32,599 nucleotides of DNA. Source: Candidatus Fusicatenibacter merdavium (GTDB taxonomy: Bacteria > Bacillota > Clostridia > Lachnospirales > Lachnospiraceae). The DNA lies in assembly GCA_019115005.1 (NCBI GenBank), contig DXEK01000170.1, positions 1 through 32,599 on the forward strand, given 5' to 3'. Every line of letters starts with the position of its first letter. Position 1 is the stretch's first letter. The notes under the pieces were generated by a model that was given only the letters and a program-made list of their open reading frames with translations, had not been told where the DNA came from and ran no database searches. Positions 21,884 to 30,467 of the stretch are shown in pieces. The translations under genes and the position numbers were made by a program.

Positions 21884-23266
21884 TCATTCCACCTGTGTTT
21901 TTTTCATCCACTTTCTGGAACGCCAGCGCCGGAAATAATTGATTCCCCGGAACGCTTCGTCCATCGCAAATGCAATCCAGCATCCTGCCAGCCCCAGTCC
22001 CAGACGGACGCCGAGGAGATAGGAAAACAACACGCTCATGGTCCAGCAGGAGATCATGGAGACGACCATCGGAAAGACCACGTCCCCGGAACCCCGCAGT
22101 GAGTTTTCCTCGATATGATTGAATCCGCGGAAGATTTCCACCAGGACATCGATCAGAAGAAGGCCGCGCCCCATGGCGAGGATCTCCGGATCGGAAGTGA
22201 AAATACCCAGCAGAGGATTTCCGAACAGGAACAGCAGTAACGAAAGCGTTCCGTTCAGCACAATGGTGATTCTCAGGTTCTGAAGATTCAGGCGGTAAGC
22301 CTGTTCATATCTGCCTGCGCCGGTCAGCCACCCGATCATCAGGGATGTGGAAAGCCCCAGGGACATACCAAAGACGTAGACATAGAACACCAGGTTTGAC
22401 ACATAAATCTTTGCGGACACCGCTGACACTCCCACCAGGGCGATGATCGAGGTGGTGACTACCTGTGAGATCGAGTAGGAGAGAGAGCTGATCCCGCCGG
22501 GGATTCCGACGCGTAGAACTTTGCGGATCATCCGAAAGCTTTCCCGGGATTTATGGCGGAAGTCGAGTCCCAGCGGGATCCGCGCCAGCAGAATCAGCAT
22601 CGTTACGGCCGCGCAGGCGGTGCTGATCGCGTAAGACCAGGCGATTCCGGTGACCCCGTGCAGAGGGATCTCTATGGGACGGAAGATCACGAGATAATTC
22701 AGCAGGGCATTGATTCCGTTCATTCCCAGAGACACACAGACGGAGATCTTTGGCCGGCCGCAGCTTTTAAAGATCGCCGACGACACGGAGGTGACTGCCT
22801 GGAGAAACGAAAAACGGATACAGATGCCGAAATAAGAGGCGGCATAGTCAAGCACATCTCCGCTGATATTCATCAGAGACATCAGCGGTCTTGCGGCAAA
22901 ACCGAGAAGAAAGCTGATCAGAAAGCTTAAAGACGCGCTGACAGTCAGCGCGCAGAAGGCTGCGTCGGATGCAGATTTTGTCTTGCCCGCGCCGATATTC
23001 TGGCTGATGACAATGGAAGCTCCGGTGCTGATGACGGTGTAAAAGGTAATGATCATTCCCATAAACTGTCCCGCCGCCCCTACGGCCGCGACAGCCTCGT
23101 CGGAGTAGAAAGACAGTGTAAAGGTGTTGACTGTGCTCATCAGGTTCATCAGGAACATTTCCAGAAAAAACGGGAAGAAAACCTTGGAAAGCGTCATTGT
23201 TCCCTGCGGTGTCTCTACCTTTCCGAGGGATGAATCATAGAAACGTATCATAGTAGATTCTGCCAT
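21884..23266 (-). CDS. MATE-family efflux transporter
   Basis: The product is 460 aa with twelve hydrophobic segments in two homologous halves. Typical MATE text is seen: AVAAVGAAGQFMGMI in helix 2, STGASIVISQNIGAGKTKSA after it, and SLSFLISFLLGFAARPLMSL. MATE proteins export drugs or metabolites in exchange for Na+ or H+. The start is uncertain: the ATG at 23266 has AAAAGG directly against it (too close), whereas the ATG at 23251 has GGATGG 11 nt upstream and may be the true one. It ends at the shared terminator; it follows the GH2 gene on the same strand with a hairpin between. Confidence 0.87.
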   Translation of the reverse strand: MAESTMIRFYDSSLGKVETPQGTMTLSKVFFPFFLEMFLMNLMSTVNTFTLSFYSDEAVAAVGAAGQFMGMIITFYTVISTGASIVISQNIGAGKTKSASDAAFCALTVSASLSFLISFLLGFAARPLMSLMNISGDVLDYAASYFGICIRFSFLQAVTSVSSAIFKSCGRPKISVCVSLGMNGINALLNYLVIFRPIEIPLHGVTGIAWSYAISTACAAVTMLILLARIPLGLDFRHKSRESFRMIRKVLRVGIPGGISSLSYSISQVVTTSIIALVGVSAVSAKIYVSNLVFYVYVFGMSLGLSTSLMIGWLTGAGRYEQAYRLNLQNLRITIVLNGTLSLLLFLFGNPLLGIFTSDPEILAMGRGLLLIDVLVEIFRGFNHIEENSLRGSGDVVFPMVVSMISCWTMSVLFSYLLGVRLGLGLAGCWIAFAMDEAFRGINYFRRWRSRKWMKKTQVE

Positions 23267-23286
23267 CCTTTTCGCAAATTTTTCAG

Positions 23287-23325
23287 TTCATAAGGCCTGC
23301 ACTGACAAGGTTCAGGCCTTATGAA
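23287..23325 (-). terminator. Hairpin between GH2 and MATE genes
   Basis: A perfect 13-bp inverted repeat (TTCATAAGGCCTG / CAGGCCTTATGAA) with a 13-nt loop. There is no T-run on the minus strand, so termination may be partial and the MATE gene could be co-transcribed with the GH2 gene. Confidence 0.55.
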
Positions 23326-23349
23326 AAAACAGATTCTGCCGGATTTTTG

Positions 23350-25842
23350 TCAGGAGATCGTTATATTGGCAGGTGCAAGCGCTTCCGCCTCCGCGGTGAC
23401 AGTCACCGGATCGGTGCCCTTTCTGCGGCAGAAGATCAGCAGACGTCCGTGGTATGCACGGCGCATCGGCGAGGGGTATTCCGTGCAGTCTGCGATGTCT
23501 CCGCTTTCCAGGCCCAGCAGGGTGCCGCCGGAGATATGCACGGAAATCCGGGAGGAATCCGTGACAGCGAGACGATCGTTTCCGTCCAGAACAGAAACCT
23601 CGATCTGCAGGATCTCGTCCGGCCTGCAGGACGGCTCGCAGCGGAGTGCTTCCGGAACCTGCCAGATCTGCATCGCCAGCCGGCAGGGACCGCCGATGGT
23701 TTCCAGCAGATCGCAGGCCTCTGCGCCGCGGACGTCTTCAGGCGCCGCAGGCTCTGGTTCCTGCGGGGAGTATGCGCCGGCCTGGGATGCTGGGCGGGAA
23801 GTCAGAGTGCCGAAAGCACGGACAGAAAGCGTGCCTGCCTGGAACGGAAGCTGCCAGCGGATCCCGTCTTCTTCGGGAGATTTCTGCCGTACGCCGAGGC
23901 TGGTTCCGTTCAGGAACAGTTCCGCCTGGGAGAGGTTGGTGTAGCAGATCACCTCTATCGGTTCTCCCTCCACATAATTCCAGTACTCCAGGTAAGGGAT
24001 CCATTCCTTGTGGGGTGCGGATGCAGCAGCGTCCGCGCGCACCGTCGCCAGATGTGCCATCGGAGTTTCCGACCAGAAACTCATCCGGCGGTAATACCCT
24101 GTTTTTTCAAAGCCTGCCAGCGTCAGCAGCCCGGCCCCGGAAGCGCGGTAGGGCCAGCCAAGCGCTTCCCCGAGATAGTCGATACCGGTCCAGAGAAACT
24201 GGCCGCTGATGTAGTCGTGATCTGTGACAGCCTTCCATGCCTCCAGGCTGTGGCCGTTCTCACTTCCCAGGAATGGCAGGTCCGGAAAACGTTCATGGCT
24301 TTCCGCGTACAGATGTTCTTTATAGTTATAGCCGGCCACGTCGAGCGCATCCAGAAATCCGAGGTGTGAGGATAACTCCGGAAAGGCAGCTGCCAGCGTC
24401 ACAGGGTGTGTTGTATCGATGCTCCGCACTTCTTCCGCCAGCATTGCCGCCAGATCTTTCAGCCGTTCCGCGTTGGGACGGTCCGGATTGTAGCGGCGTT
24501 CCTCCTCCGGCTTGTTGGCGTCATTGTTTCCCGTCATGGTCTCGAAACGCGGATGACAATAAGGATCGTTGGGATAATCGATCTCGTTTCCGATGCTCCA
24601 GAGGATCACACTGGGGTGATTCCGGTCGCGCAGGATCATTGCGCTGAGATCATCCTTATGGCACTCCGGAAAATACCGGTAATATCCCTGATGCTTGGGC
24701 GGATAGACGTTATGTCCGGTGCTCCACTTGTTTTTGGGCGCCTCCCACTCGTCGAACGCTTCGTCCATGACCAGGAATCCCATGGCGTCGCAGAGATCGT
24801 ACAGTTCCGGCATATGAGGGTTGTGGCTCATGCGGATCGCATTGCAGCCCATCTGTTTCAGTTTTTCCAGCCGGCGGATCCAGACCTCCCGTGTCACTGC
24901 CGCGCCCAGCGCTCCGGCGTCATGGTGCACACAGACGCCCTTGAATTTCAGCGACTTTCCGTTCAGGAAAAACCCGTGGTCCGGATCGAAGGAAAACGTG
25001 CGGATCCCGACAGGAAAAGCGTCCGCCAGACGAAGATTTCCGCTCTCGTCGTCAAGCCATGTGGTTAGCGTGTAAAGATCCGGCGTATCCGGCGACCACA
25101 GGGCGGGATTTTCGACTGTGCCGTTTACGCGGCAGGTTCCGGAACCGTCTGCCGGAACCGTGACGGTGCCGGAAAGCTCCAGCACACATGTGCCCGTCCG
25201 GTCGGTGAGACGATTGCAGACGGTCACAGTCCGGCCGCAGTCGGAGCGGTTCCGTACACAGGTTTCCACCTGCACACAGGCATGTGTCGGGTCCGCCTGA
25301 GAAACCGTGAAGAACACACCGTATTCATCGGTGCAGACCGGATCGGAAATCGTGAGCGTCACCTTGCGGGTGATGCCGGAGCCTGTGAACCAGCGGGAGT
25401 CCGCCAGCTCCGTGCGGTCCACACGGACACAGATCGCATTGTCACGGCCGTCAAACACGGCTTCTTTTGAAATGTCATAGGAAAACGGTGTGTATCCGTT
25501 GGGGTGAAATCCTTTATAGATGCTGTTACACCACACCTGGCTGTTTTTGTAAACACCGTCAAAGGAAAGAAGGATCCTCTTTCCCCGGAATTCTTCCGGA
25601 AGACGGAAGGTGCAGCGGTACCAGCCGATCCCTCCGGCTGCATATCCCGTGCCGCTGGAGTACTCCCTGGAAAACGGAAGCGCCACCGACCAGTCGTGAG
25701 GGACCGTCACCTTCCGCCAGTTTTCCGGAGAATAGTCTTTTCTCCAGGCATCCGGGCAGTCCCCGAGAAAAAATTCCCATCCGTTTGTCAATGTTATTTT
25801 CCGTGTGTCGAATCCACCGGAAATCTGCTGTATTTCTGTCAT
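23350..25842 (-). CDS. Glycoside hydrolase family 2 (beta-galactosidase type)
   Basis: The product is 830 aa with no signal peptide, so cytoplasmic. Modules: N-terminal jelly-roll (about 15-190, NWRKVTVPHDWSV, GIGWYRCTF), an immunoglobulin-like domain, and the TIM barrel from about 310 (FKGVCVHHDAGALGAAVTRE, AIRMSHNPHMPELYDLCDAM). The acid/base is E420 in WSIGNEIDYP and the nucleophile is E528 in FLGSENGHS; both are intact. C-terminal beta domains follow from about 590, with a late module (ILQIEVSVLDGNDRLAV). Beta-galactosidase is the best guess, though beta-glucuronidase and others share this fold. The start has GGGAGG 8 nt upstream; a longer open frame to 26028 runs through the leader. Its promoter is the copy B element at 26000-26066. 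Confidence 0.9.
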   Translation of the reverse strand: MTEIQQISGGFDTRKITLTNGWEFFLGDCPDAWRKDYSPENWRKVTVPHDWSVALPFSREYSSGTGYAAGGIGWYRCTFRLPEEFRGKRILLSFDGVYKNSQVWCNSIYKGFHPNGYTPFSYDISKEAVFDGRDNAICVRVDRTELADSRWFTGSGITRKVTLTISDPVCTDEYGVFFTVSQADPTHACVQVETCVRNRSDCGRTVTVCNRLTDRTGTCVLELSGTVTVPADGSGTCRVNGTVENPALWSPDTPDLYTLTTWLDDESGNLRLADAFPVGIRTFSFDPDHGFFLNGKSLKFKGVCVHHDAGALGAAVTREVWIRRLEKLKQMGCNAIRMSHNPHMPELYDLCDAMGFLVMDEAFDEWEAPKNKWSTGHNVYPPKHQGYYRYFPECHKDDLSAMILRDRNHPSVILWSIGNEIDYPNDPYCHPRFETMTGNNDANKPEEERRYNPDRPNAERLKDLAAMLAEEVRSIDTTHPVTLAAAFPELSSHLGFLDALDVAGYNYKEHLYAESHERFPDLPFLGSENGHSLEAWKAVTDHDYISGQFLWTGIDYLGEALGWPYRASGAGLLTLAGFEKTGYYRRMSFWSETPMAHLATVRADAAASAPHKEWIPYLEYWNYVEGEPIEVICYTNLSQAELFLNGTSLGVRQKSPEEDGIRWQLPFQAGTLSVRAFGTLTSRPASQAGAYSPQEPEPAAPEDVRGAEACDLLETIGGPCRLAMQIWQVPEALRCEPSCRPDEILQIEVSVLDGNDRLAVTDSSRISVHISGGTLLGLESGDIADCTEYPSPMRRAYHGRLLIFCRRKGTDPVTVTAEAEALAPANITIS

Positions 25843-25999
25843 ATTCTGTTCCTCCCGTATTTTTGCCCGGAACACATCTTTCCGGGGCCGCTGTCTGCAA
25901 TGCCGCACGATTCGGCATTCCGTGGTGTTTTGCCGGCGATATCTGCCAAACGGTGCAACAGCGGAATACCGAAGATGGATACTGCTCTGAATAGTCACC

Positions 26000-26066
26000 A
26001 TTATAAACGGCCGGACAGAAAAAGCCATGGAATCCGGAGAGATTTTTTGTAAAATAGCGACTTTTT
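26000..26066 (-). promoter_or_regulatory. Promoter plus shared activator-type element (copy B) for the GH2 gene
   Basis: On the minus strand: AAAAAGTCGCTATTTTAC, then AAAAAATC in place of the second AAAAGTCG, then GGATTCCATGG, then exactly 19 nt to -10 TATAAT (26000-26005). From the first GTCG to the -10 is 56 nt, as in copies A and C. The second half-site is partly lost, while the -10 is perfect. The leader to the GH2 start is about 150 nt and holds two small hairpins (ATGCCG...CGGCAT; CCGGAA...TTCCGG). Confidence 0.65.
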
Positions 26067-26166
26067 GACGCGGGCCTGCCGATAAAGTCTGCCGTTTGTC
26101 AGGCGGAGACGGCCGCTTCGGCGGCTGGACCGTCTGGGCGGAGCGCGGATCATTTGCAAAAACAGA

Positions 26167-26195
26167 TTGACAGACTTACAGGAACGTGTTATGAT
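26167..26195 (+). promoter_or_regulatory. Sigma-A promoter of the phosphodiesterase-MFS-DeoR operon
   Basis: TTGACA (26167-26172), a 17-nt spacer, TATGAT (26190-26195); a near-consensus promoter with its start near 26202. Confidence 0.75.
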
Positions 26196-26199
26196 GCGT

Positions 26200-26246
26200 G
26201 CGAAAAGTTTGGAATGATTGTGTTTGCTTGGGAATGGTTGCGAAAA
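26200..26246 (+). promoter_or_regulatory. Helically phased direct repeats, candidate DeoR operator
   Basis: GCGAAAA occurs at 26200 and 26240 (40 bp apart) and GGAATG[AG]TTG at 26211 and 26231 (20 bp apart), overlapping the predicted transcript start. DeoR-type regulators often bind spaced direct repeats, and a DeoR gene closes this operon. Confidence 0.4.
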
Positions 26247-26331
26247 AGCCATTCGAAACACAGAAATGCCCTGTTCCGGCCGGGGCGTCCAAAAAACAGT
26301 TCCCGCAGAATGCGGGAGGAAAGGAAATATT

Positions 26332-27108
26332 ATGAATCGTAAAGTTCTTCTGATCCTGGCGGATGGATTCCGTCCGGACGCATTGTCTGCATGCAGACAT
26401 CCTTTTGCACAGAGTCTCCTGGAGATGGGCAGTTACTGTCTGGATACCAGGACCGTGTACCCGTCTGTGACCCTGCCCTGTCATATGTCGCTGTTTCACA
26501 GCGTCTCCACCGATCGTCACGGGATTCTGACGAATACGTTTGTGCCGATGGCCCGTCCTGTAAGCGGTCTTTGTGAACAGCTTGCCGCGGAAGAAAAAAC
26601 ATGTGCCTTTTTCTATGACTGGGAGGAACTGAGGGATCTGACCCGTCCGGGTTCTCTGGCGTACAGTTATTATGTCTCGGGAAACAGAATGACACATGCG
26701 AGGGCGGACCGGATGGTGACAGAGAACGCGTTGGAGTTTCTGGAAAAAGAACAGCCGGATTTCGCGTTTGTATATCTTGGCCTGACCGATCATGTCGGTC
26801 ATAGTTCCGGATGGATGGAGCCGGAATACCTTGAAGCGTGCAGACAGTCGCTGGATGAGACGCAGCAGCTCGTGGAGCGGTTCCGGGAGGATTATACGAT
26901 TTTCTTCACGGCGGATCACGGCGGACATGGACGTAATCACGGTTCGGCGGAGGATTGTGACATGAAAATTCCGCTGATCTGTATCGGGCCGGACTTTACG
27001 CCGGGGCCGATGGACAGCGCCCCCAATATCATGGATCTGGCGCCGACGATCACCCGTCTTATGGGCGTCAGGGCAGCTTCGGAATGGGAGGGACAAAGTC
27101 TGGTATGA
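26332..27108 (+). CDS. Alkaline-phosphatase-superfamily phosphodiesterase
   Basis: The product is 258 aa. It matches the type I phosphodiesterase / nucleotide pyrophosphatase group: metal ligand D in LILADGFRPDAL, nucleophile Thr in YPSVTLPCHMS, then LGLTDHVGHSSG and FFTADHGGHGRNHG, which give the second metal-site Asp and His residues. All expected metal ligands seem present. It is short for the group and has no signal peptide, so it acts on a cytoplasmic phospho-ester. GGAGGAAAGG lies before ATG 26332. It overlaps the transporter gene by 4 bp, suggesting that the transporter brings in the phosphorylated substrate. Confidence 0.85.
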   Translation: MNRKVLLILADGFRPDALSACRHPFAQSLLEMGSYCLDTRTVYPSVTLPCHMSLFHSVSTDRHGILTNTFVPMARPVSGLCEQLAAEEKTCAFFYDWEELRDLTRPGSLAYSYYVSGNRMTHARADRMVTENALEFLEKEQPDFAFVYLGLTDHVGHSSGWMEPEYLEACRQSLDETQQLVERFREDYTIFFTADHGGHGRNHGSAEDCDMKIPLICIGPDFTPGPMDSAPNIMDLAPTITRLMGVRAASEWEGQSLV

Positions 27109-28370
27109 AAACCGTGCGCTCTGTCGGACAGAGTGGAAAGGGTTTCTGTCTCCTCTGCTGTCTGGTTTATTTTATGAGCTATCTGACGCGGATGAATTAC
27201 GCAGCCAGTCTGGCTGAGATCCAGGAGGACCTGGCGATCTCCAAGAACCTTGCCAGTCTTCCTGTGACCGGAAGTTTTTTCAGTTACGGGGCTGGTCAGC
27301 TGCTCTGTGGATTTCTGGGGGACCGGTGGCCCCCCGGAAAAATGATTTTTGCAGGCCTTCTCAGCACTTGTGCGTGTAATTTCGTTGTCGCGCTGTGCCC
27401 GTCGATCGGGGTAATCCTTCCGGTATGGTGCATGAACGGCCTGTTTCAGGCGATGCTGTGGCCGCCGCTGGTTCGGATCATGGCGGAACGGCTGGATGCG
27501 GAAGCCTATGAGAGATGCTGTATGCTGGTGACAATGTCCGCCTCCGCAGGAGCGGTTTTTGTCTATCTTCTGGTTCCGGTGTGCATCCGGTTTGCAGACT
27601 GGCGCGCCGCTTTCCTGCTGCCTGCTGCAGCGGGGACGGCGTCCGCGTTTCTGTGGCTTGTCCACTGCGGGGAGAACGACAAAAGCGGCGGCAGGCAGAG
27701 CCGCATGCCGCGGGAGAAACGGGAAAGTTCACAGCTGAGGCTTGCAGGTCTTCTGCTTCCGGCTGCTCTGCTGCCGGTGCTTGCGGCGATCATCCTGCAG
27801 GGCGGTCTGCGGGACGGGATCACTACATGGATGCCTGTCTATACGGCGGAGACATTTCAAATGACTTCTGCTTCCGCTATCCTGCTGACGGCAGTGCTTC
27901 CGGCAGTCAGTATCCCGGGAATCTCCCTGGCGTCGTTTCTGTTTCACAGAAAGAAAAATGAGCTGACGGTTTCGGCGGCGTTTTTTGCAGCCGGCACCGC
28001 TGCGTCGCTGTTCCTTTACGGACAGTATCAGTCAGGTCCGGGCATCAGCGCGGTTTTGATGACTCTGATAACGGGATGTATGTACGGCGTCAATTTTCTT
28101 CTGATCAGTCAGGCGCCCGTCCGTTTTTCAAGGTTTGGAAAGGTGTCGACGATCTCAGGCATTCTGAATGCAGCCACCTATGTGGGAAGCGCGCTTTCTG
28201 CATGGCTTTTCGGCGTGCTGTCGGAAACGTTCGGGTGGGGAGTGGTGATTGGTGTCTGGGCTGCGGCATCCGGGCTCGGAGGACTGCTGTGTTTCTCTTT
28301 CCGCGGAAAATGGGTCGGCTTCTGGAAGAGATCCGGCGGAAAAGGTACTGGTAAATCTATGGAGAAATGA
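27105..28370 (+). CDS. MFS transporter, OPA (organophosphate:phosphate antiporter)-like
   Basis: The product is 421 aa with twelve predicted helices. The opening SYLTRMNYAASLAEIQEDLA and GSFFSYGAGQLLCGFLGDRW resemble the GlpT/UhpT group (which read Y-x-x-R-x-N at the same place). The central loop is basic (about residues 190-210, KSGGRQSRMPREKRESS). If this is right it exchanges a phosphorylated compound for phosphate; direct recognition of the substrate-binding Arg residues needs an alignment. The start overlaps the phosphodiesterase stop (ATGA). The DeoR regulator gene follows after 41 nt. Confidence 0.75.
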   Translation: MKTVRSVGQSGKGFCLLCCLVYFMSYLTRMNYAASLAEIQEDLAISKNLASLPVTGSFFSYGAGQLLCGFLGDRWPPGKMIFAGLLSTCACNFVVALCPSIGVILPVWCMNGLFQAMLWPPLVRIMAERLDAEAYERCCMLVTMSASAGAVFVYLLVPVCIRFADWRAAFLLPAAAGTASAFLWLVHCGENDKSGGRQSRMPREKRESSQLRLAGLLLPAALLPVLAAIILQGGLRDGITTWMPVYTAETFQMTSASAILLTAVLPAVSIPGISLASFLFHRKKNELTVSAAFFAAGTAASLFLYGQYQSGPGISAVLMTLITGCMYGVNFLLISQAPVRFSRFGKVSTISGILNAATYVGSALSAWLFGVLSETFGWGVVIGVWAAASGLGGLLCFSFRGKWVGFWKRSGGKGTGKSMEK

Positions 28371-28411
28371 GGATAGAGTTGGAATTTTGAAGTTTTATGA
28401 AAGGACGGACT

Positions 28412-29194
28412 ATGTTTGTAAATGAGAGAAGAGAACAGATCACAGAACTTCTGAGCCGCCGGCCGTCTGTTACGGTGGCGGAGCTGACGGGGTTGTTTCA
28501 GGTGTCTCAGGAGACGATCCGCAAGGATCTGGAATATCTGGAGCGCCAGGGCGTCCTTCGAAGGGTACACGGCGGCGCGCTGAGCGTGAAAAAAATGCAG
28601 ACGTACGCATCTCTTCCGGAGCGGCTGGAGCTTCACAGAGAGAACAAAATGGAGATTTCCCGGGCGGCCATGAAGTATGTGAAGGAAGGAGAAAGCATTG
28701 CGCTGGACACCGGGTCGACGGCATGTGAGTTGGCGCTGATGCTGGTGCGCAGCTTTCAGAAGCTCACGGTCGTGACGGCTTCCCTTCCTGTCTTTCAGAT
28801 TCTTTCGGAACAGCCGGGATTCCGGGTGATCCTCGCCGGAGGTTTCTATTATCCCGGCGAAAAATGTTTCTGCGGATCGCTCACGCTCGACCTGATCCGT
28901 CAGATCCATGTGTCTGTGTTTTTCCTGATGCCTTCGGCAGTGTCGCTGGATTTCGGGATCAGCGAGCATGTCGGAGAACTAATCGAGGTGCAGCGTGAGT
29001 TGATAAAAAATGCGGATCAGGTGATCGTGCTGGCGGACAGTTCAAAATTTGAAACCTGCGCGGGACTGAAGGTCTGCGATCTGAATCCGGGATTTGTCTA
29101 TCTGACGGATTCCGGACTGGATGAGAAAGTGCAGGAAGCCTACCGCGAGTTTTCTTGCACCGTGATCAGAGAAAACTGCAGCAGTTCCTCCTGA
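28412..29194 (+). CDS. DeoR-family transcriptional regulator
   Basis: The product is 260 aa. It has an N-terminal DeoR helix-turn-helix (about residues 19-58: VTVAELTGLFQVSQETIRKD then LEYLERQGVLRRVHGGA) and a C-terminal sugar-phosphate-binding domain with IALDTGSTACELA, CFCGSLTL and VIVLADSSKF. DeoR proteins usually repress their own operon and release DNA when a sugar phosphate binds. AAAGGA lies 8 nt before ATG 28412; an earlier ATG has no such site. As the last gene of the phosphodiesterase-transporter operon it likely senses the imported phosphorylated compound or its product. Confidence 0.88.
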   Translation: MFVNERREQITELLSRRPSVTVAELTGLFQVSQETIRKDLEYLERQGVLRRVHGGALSVKKMQTYASLPERLELHRENKMEISRAAMKYVKEGESIALDTGSTACELALMLVRSFQKLTVVTASLPVFQILSEQPGFRVILAGGFYYPGEKCFCGSLTLDLIRQIHVSVFFLMPSAVSLDFGISEHVGELIEVQRELIKNADQVIVLADSSKFETCAGLKVCDLNPGFVYLTDSGLDEKVQEAYREFSCTVIRENCSSSS

Positions 29195-29238
29195 GTTGTA
29201 ACGGTAACCGGAATCTCCCTGTCCGGTCAAACCTTTCC

Positions 29239-29267
29239 TTGCATTTCTGCGCTGAAATGTTTATACT
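29239..29267 (+). promoter_or_regulatory. Promoter of the LacI-family gene
   Basis: TTGCAT (29239-29244), a 17-nt spacer, TATACT (29262-29267). The leader has a stem AACTCCT...AGGAGTT (about 29294-29322) right after the operator. Confidence 0.65.
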
Positions 29268-29280
29268 GAATTTATAAATA

Positions 29281-29294
29281 TGAAAGGGTTTTCA
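29281..29294. promoter_or_regulatory. LacI-type operator 1 (TGAAA-N4-TTTCA)
   Basis: TGAAAGGGTTTTCA lies just past the predicted transcript start of the LacI gene, a repressing position. Two more sites of the same form lie at 30771 and 30951. Confidence 0.6.
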
Positions 29295-29382
29295 AACTCC
29301 TGATCGGACTGGGAAGAGGAGTTCCCTTCAGATTCAGTATCTTCAAGAGACAGAATGTCTGCCAGGGAAAGGGGGAGCGGAA

Positions 29383-30453
29383 ATGGCAAGAAGTGAACTG
29401 AACATTTATACGATAGCAAAAGAGGCCGGGGTATCTCCGTCCACTGTGTCCAGAGTGATGACGAGGAATGCCCGTGTCAGCGAGGAGAAGCGCCGCCGCG
29501 TGGAGGAAGTCATCCGAAAGTACGATTACCGTCCCAATGCGCTGGCTCAGGGTCTTGCCAACCCCAAGACAAAGGTTATCGGGCTGCTGTCTTCGGATCT
29601 TATGAACCCATATTACGCACAGCTGCTGACAAAGTGTGAGTACGAGATGAATCTCCAGGGGTATTACCCGATGATCTTCTCGCCGATGAACAGTTATGAA
29701 CTGGAAGTGAAATATCTTCAGAAAATGTTTGACATGCGCGCGGACGCGATCATTCTGATGGGCGGAAAATCCGACCAGCTTGTGACCGATCCGGAATATG
29801 CGGATCTGATCAACCGGCTGGCGGAGTCGGTTCCCGTGGTCACCACGGGAAAGGTGGAAGGCGCCCGCTGCTGGCAGGTTGCCATCGACGAGATGGGAGG
29901 CGTGGACCTGGCGATGGAGCATTTATTTTCCCTTGGACACCGTCATATCGCGATGATCGGCGGCAGAAATCATGTAAAGTCTACCTACGATAAGCGGATG
30001 CGTTACAAGACGATTCTGAGAAGTCACGGGATCACATTTCGGGAGCGGTATCTGCCGGAATCGGATTATGACATAGAGGGCGGATACAAATGTATGAACC
30101 GGCTGTTTGACACGAACCGGACCATGCCGACGGCAGTCATGGCGATCAATGACTTCAGCGCGGTGGGGGTCATGCGTTCCGTCAAGGAGCGGGGACTCAG
30201 GATCCCCGAGGATATGGCGGTCGTCAGCTTTGACAATACATTTCTTGTGGACACGGTGATGCCGAGACTGACCAGCGTCTGTTATGACTATGATCTGCTC
30301 GGGAAAACGCTGGTGGATACGGCCGTGTGGCTGATCAACGGGGAGGAGGTTCCGGCGGTACAGCGGATTCCTTCCAGGCTGGTGGTGCGCAATTCCACGG
30401 TAAAGACCGCGCCGGATCCGGACTGGCAGAGTTGTAAAGCGTCCGAAATCTGA
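29383..30453 (+). CDS. LacI-family transcriptional regulator
   Basis: The product is 356 aa. The helix-turn-helix is at residues 7-30 (IYTIAKEAGVSPSTVSRVMT) with the hinge region KYDYRPNALAQGLANPKT. A periplasmic-binding-protein-like sugar domain follows (VIGLLSSDLMNPYYAQLL, HIAMIGGRNH, TAVMAINDFSAVGVMRS). GGGGGAG lies upstream of the ATG. Its own promoter carries an operator-like palindrome, and the same palindrome flanks the promoter of the sugar importer that follows, so it most likely represses both until its sugar appears. Confidence 0.9.
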   Translation: MARSELNIYTIAKEAGVSPSTVSRVMTRNARVSEEKRRRVEEVIRKYDYRPNALAQGLANPKTKVIGLLSSDLMNPYYAQLLTKCEYEMNLQGYYPMIFSPMNSYELEVKYLQKMFDMRADAIILMGGKSDQLVTDPEYADLINRLAESVPVVTTGKVEGARCWQVAIDEMGGVDLAMEHLFSLGHRHIAMIGGRNHVKSTYDKRMRYKTILRSHGITFRERYLPESDYDIEGGYKCMNRLFDTNRTMPTAVMAINDFSAVGVMRSVKERGLRIPEDMAVVSFDNTFLVDTVMPRLTSVCYDYDLLGKTLVDTAVWLINGEEVPAVQRIPSRLVVRNSTVKTAPDPDWQSCKASEI

Positions 30454-30467
30454 CAGAACGGTTTCTG

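Noticed and set aside
25843-26028. A 62-residue N-terminal extension of the GH2 enzyme
   Set aside because: The region contains the predicted -10 box and leader; the ATG at 25842 has GGGAGG 8 nt upstream and begins where GH2 homology begins.
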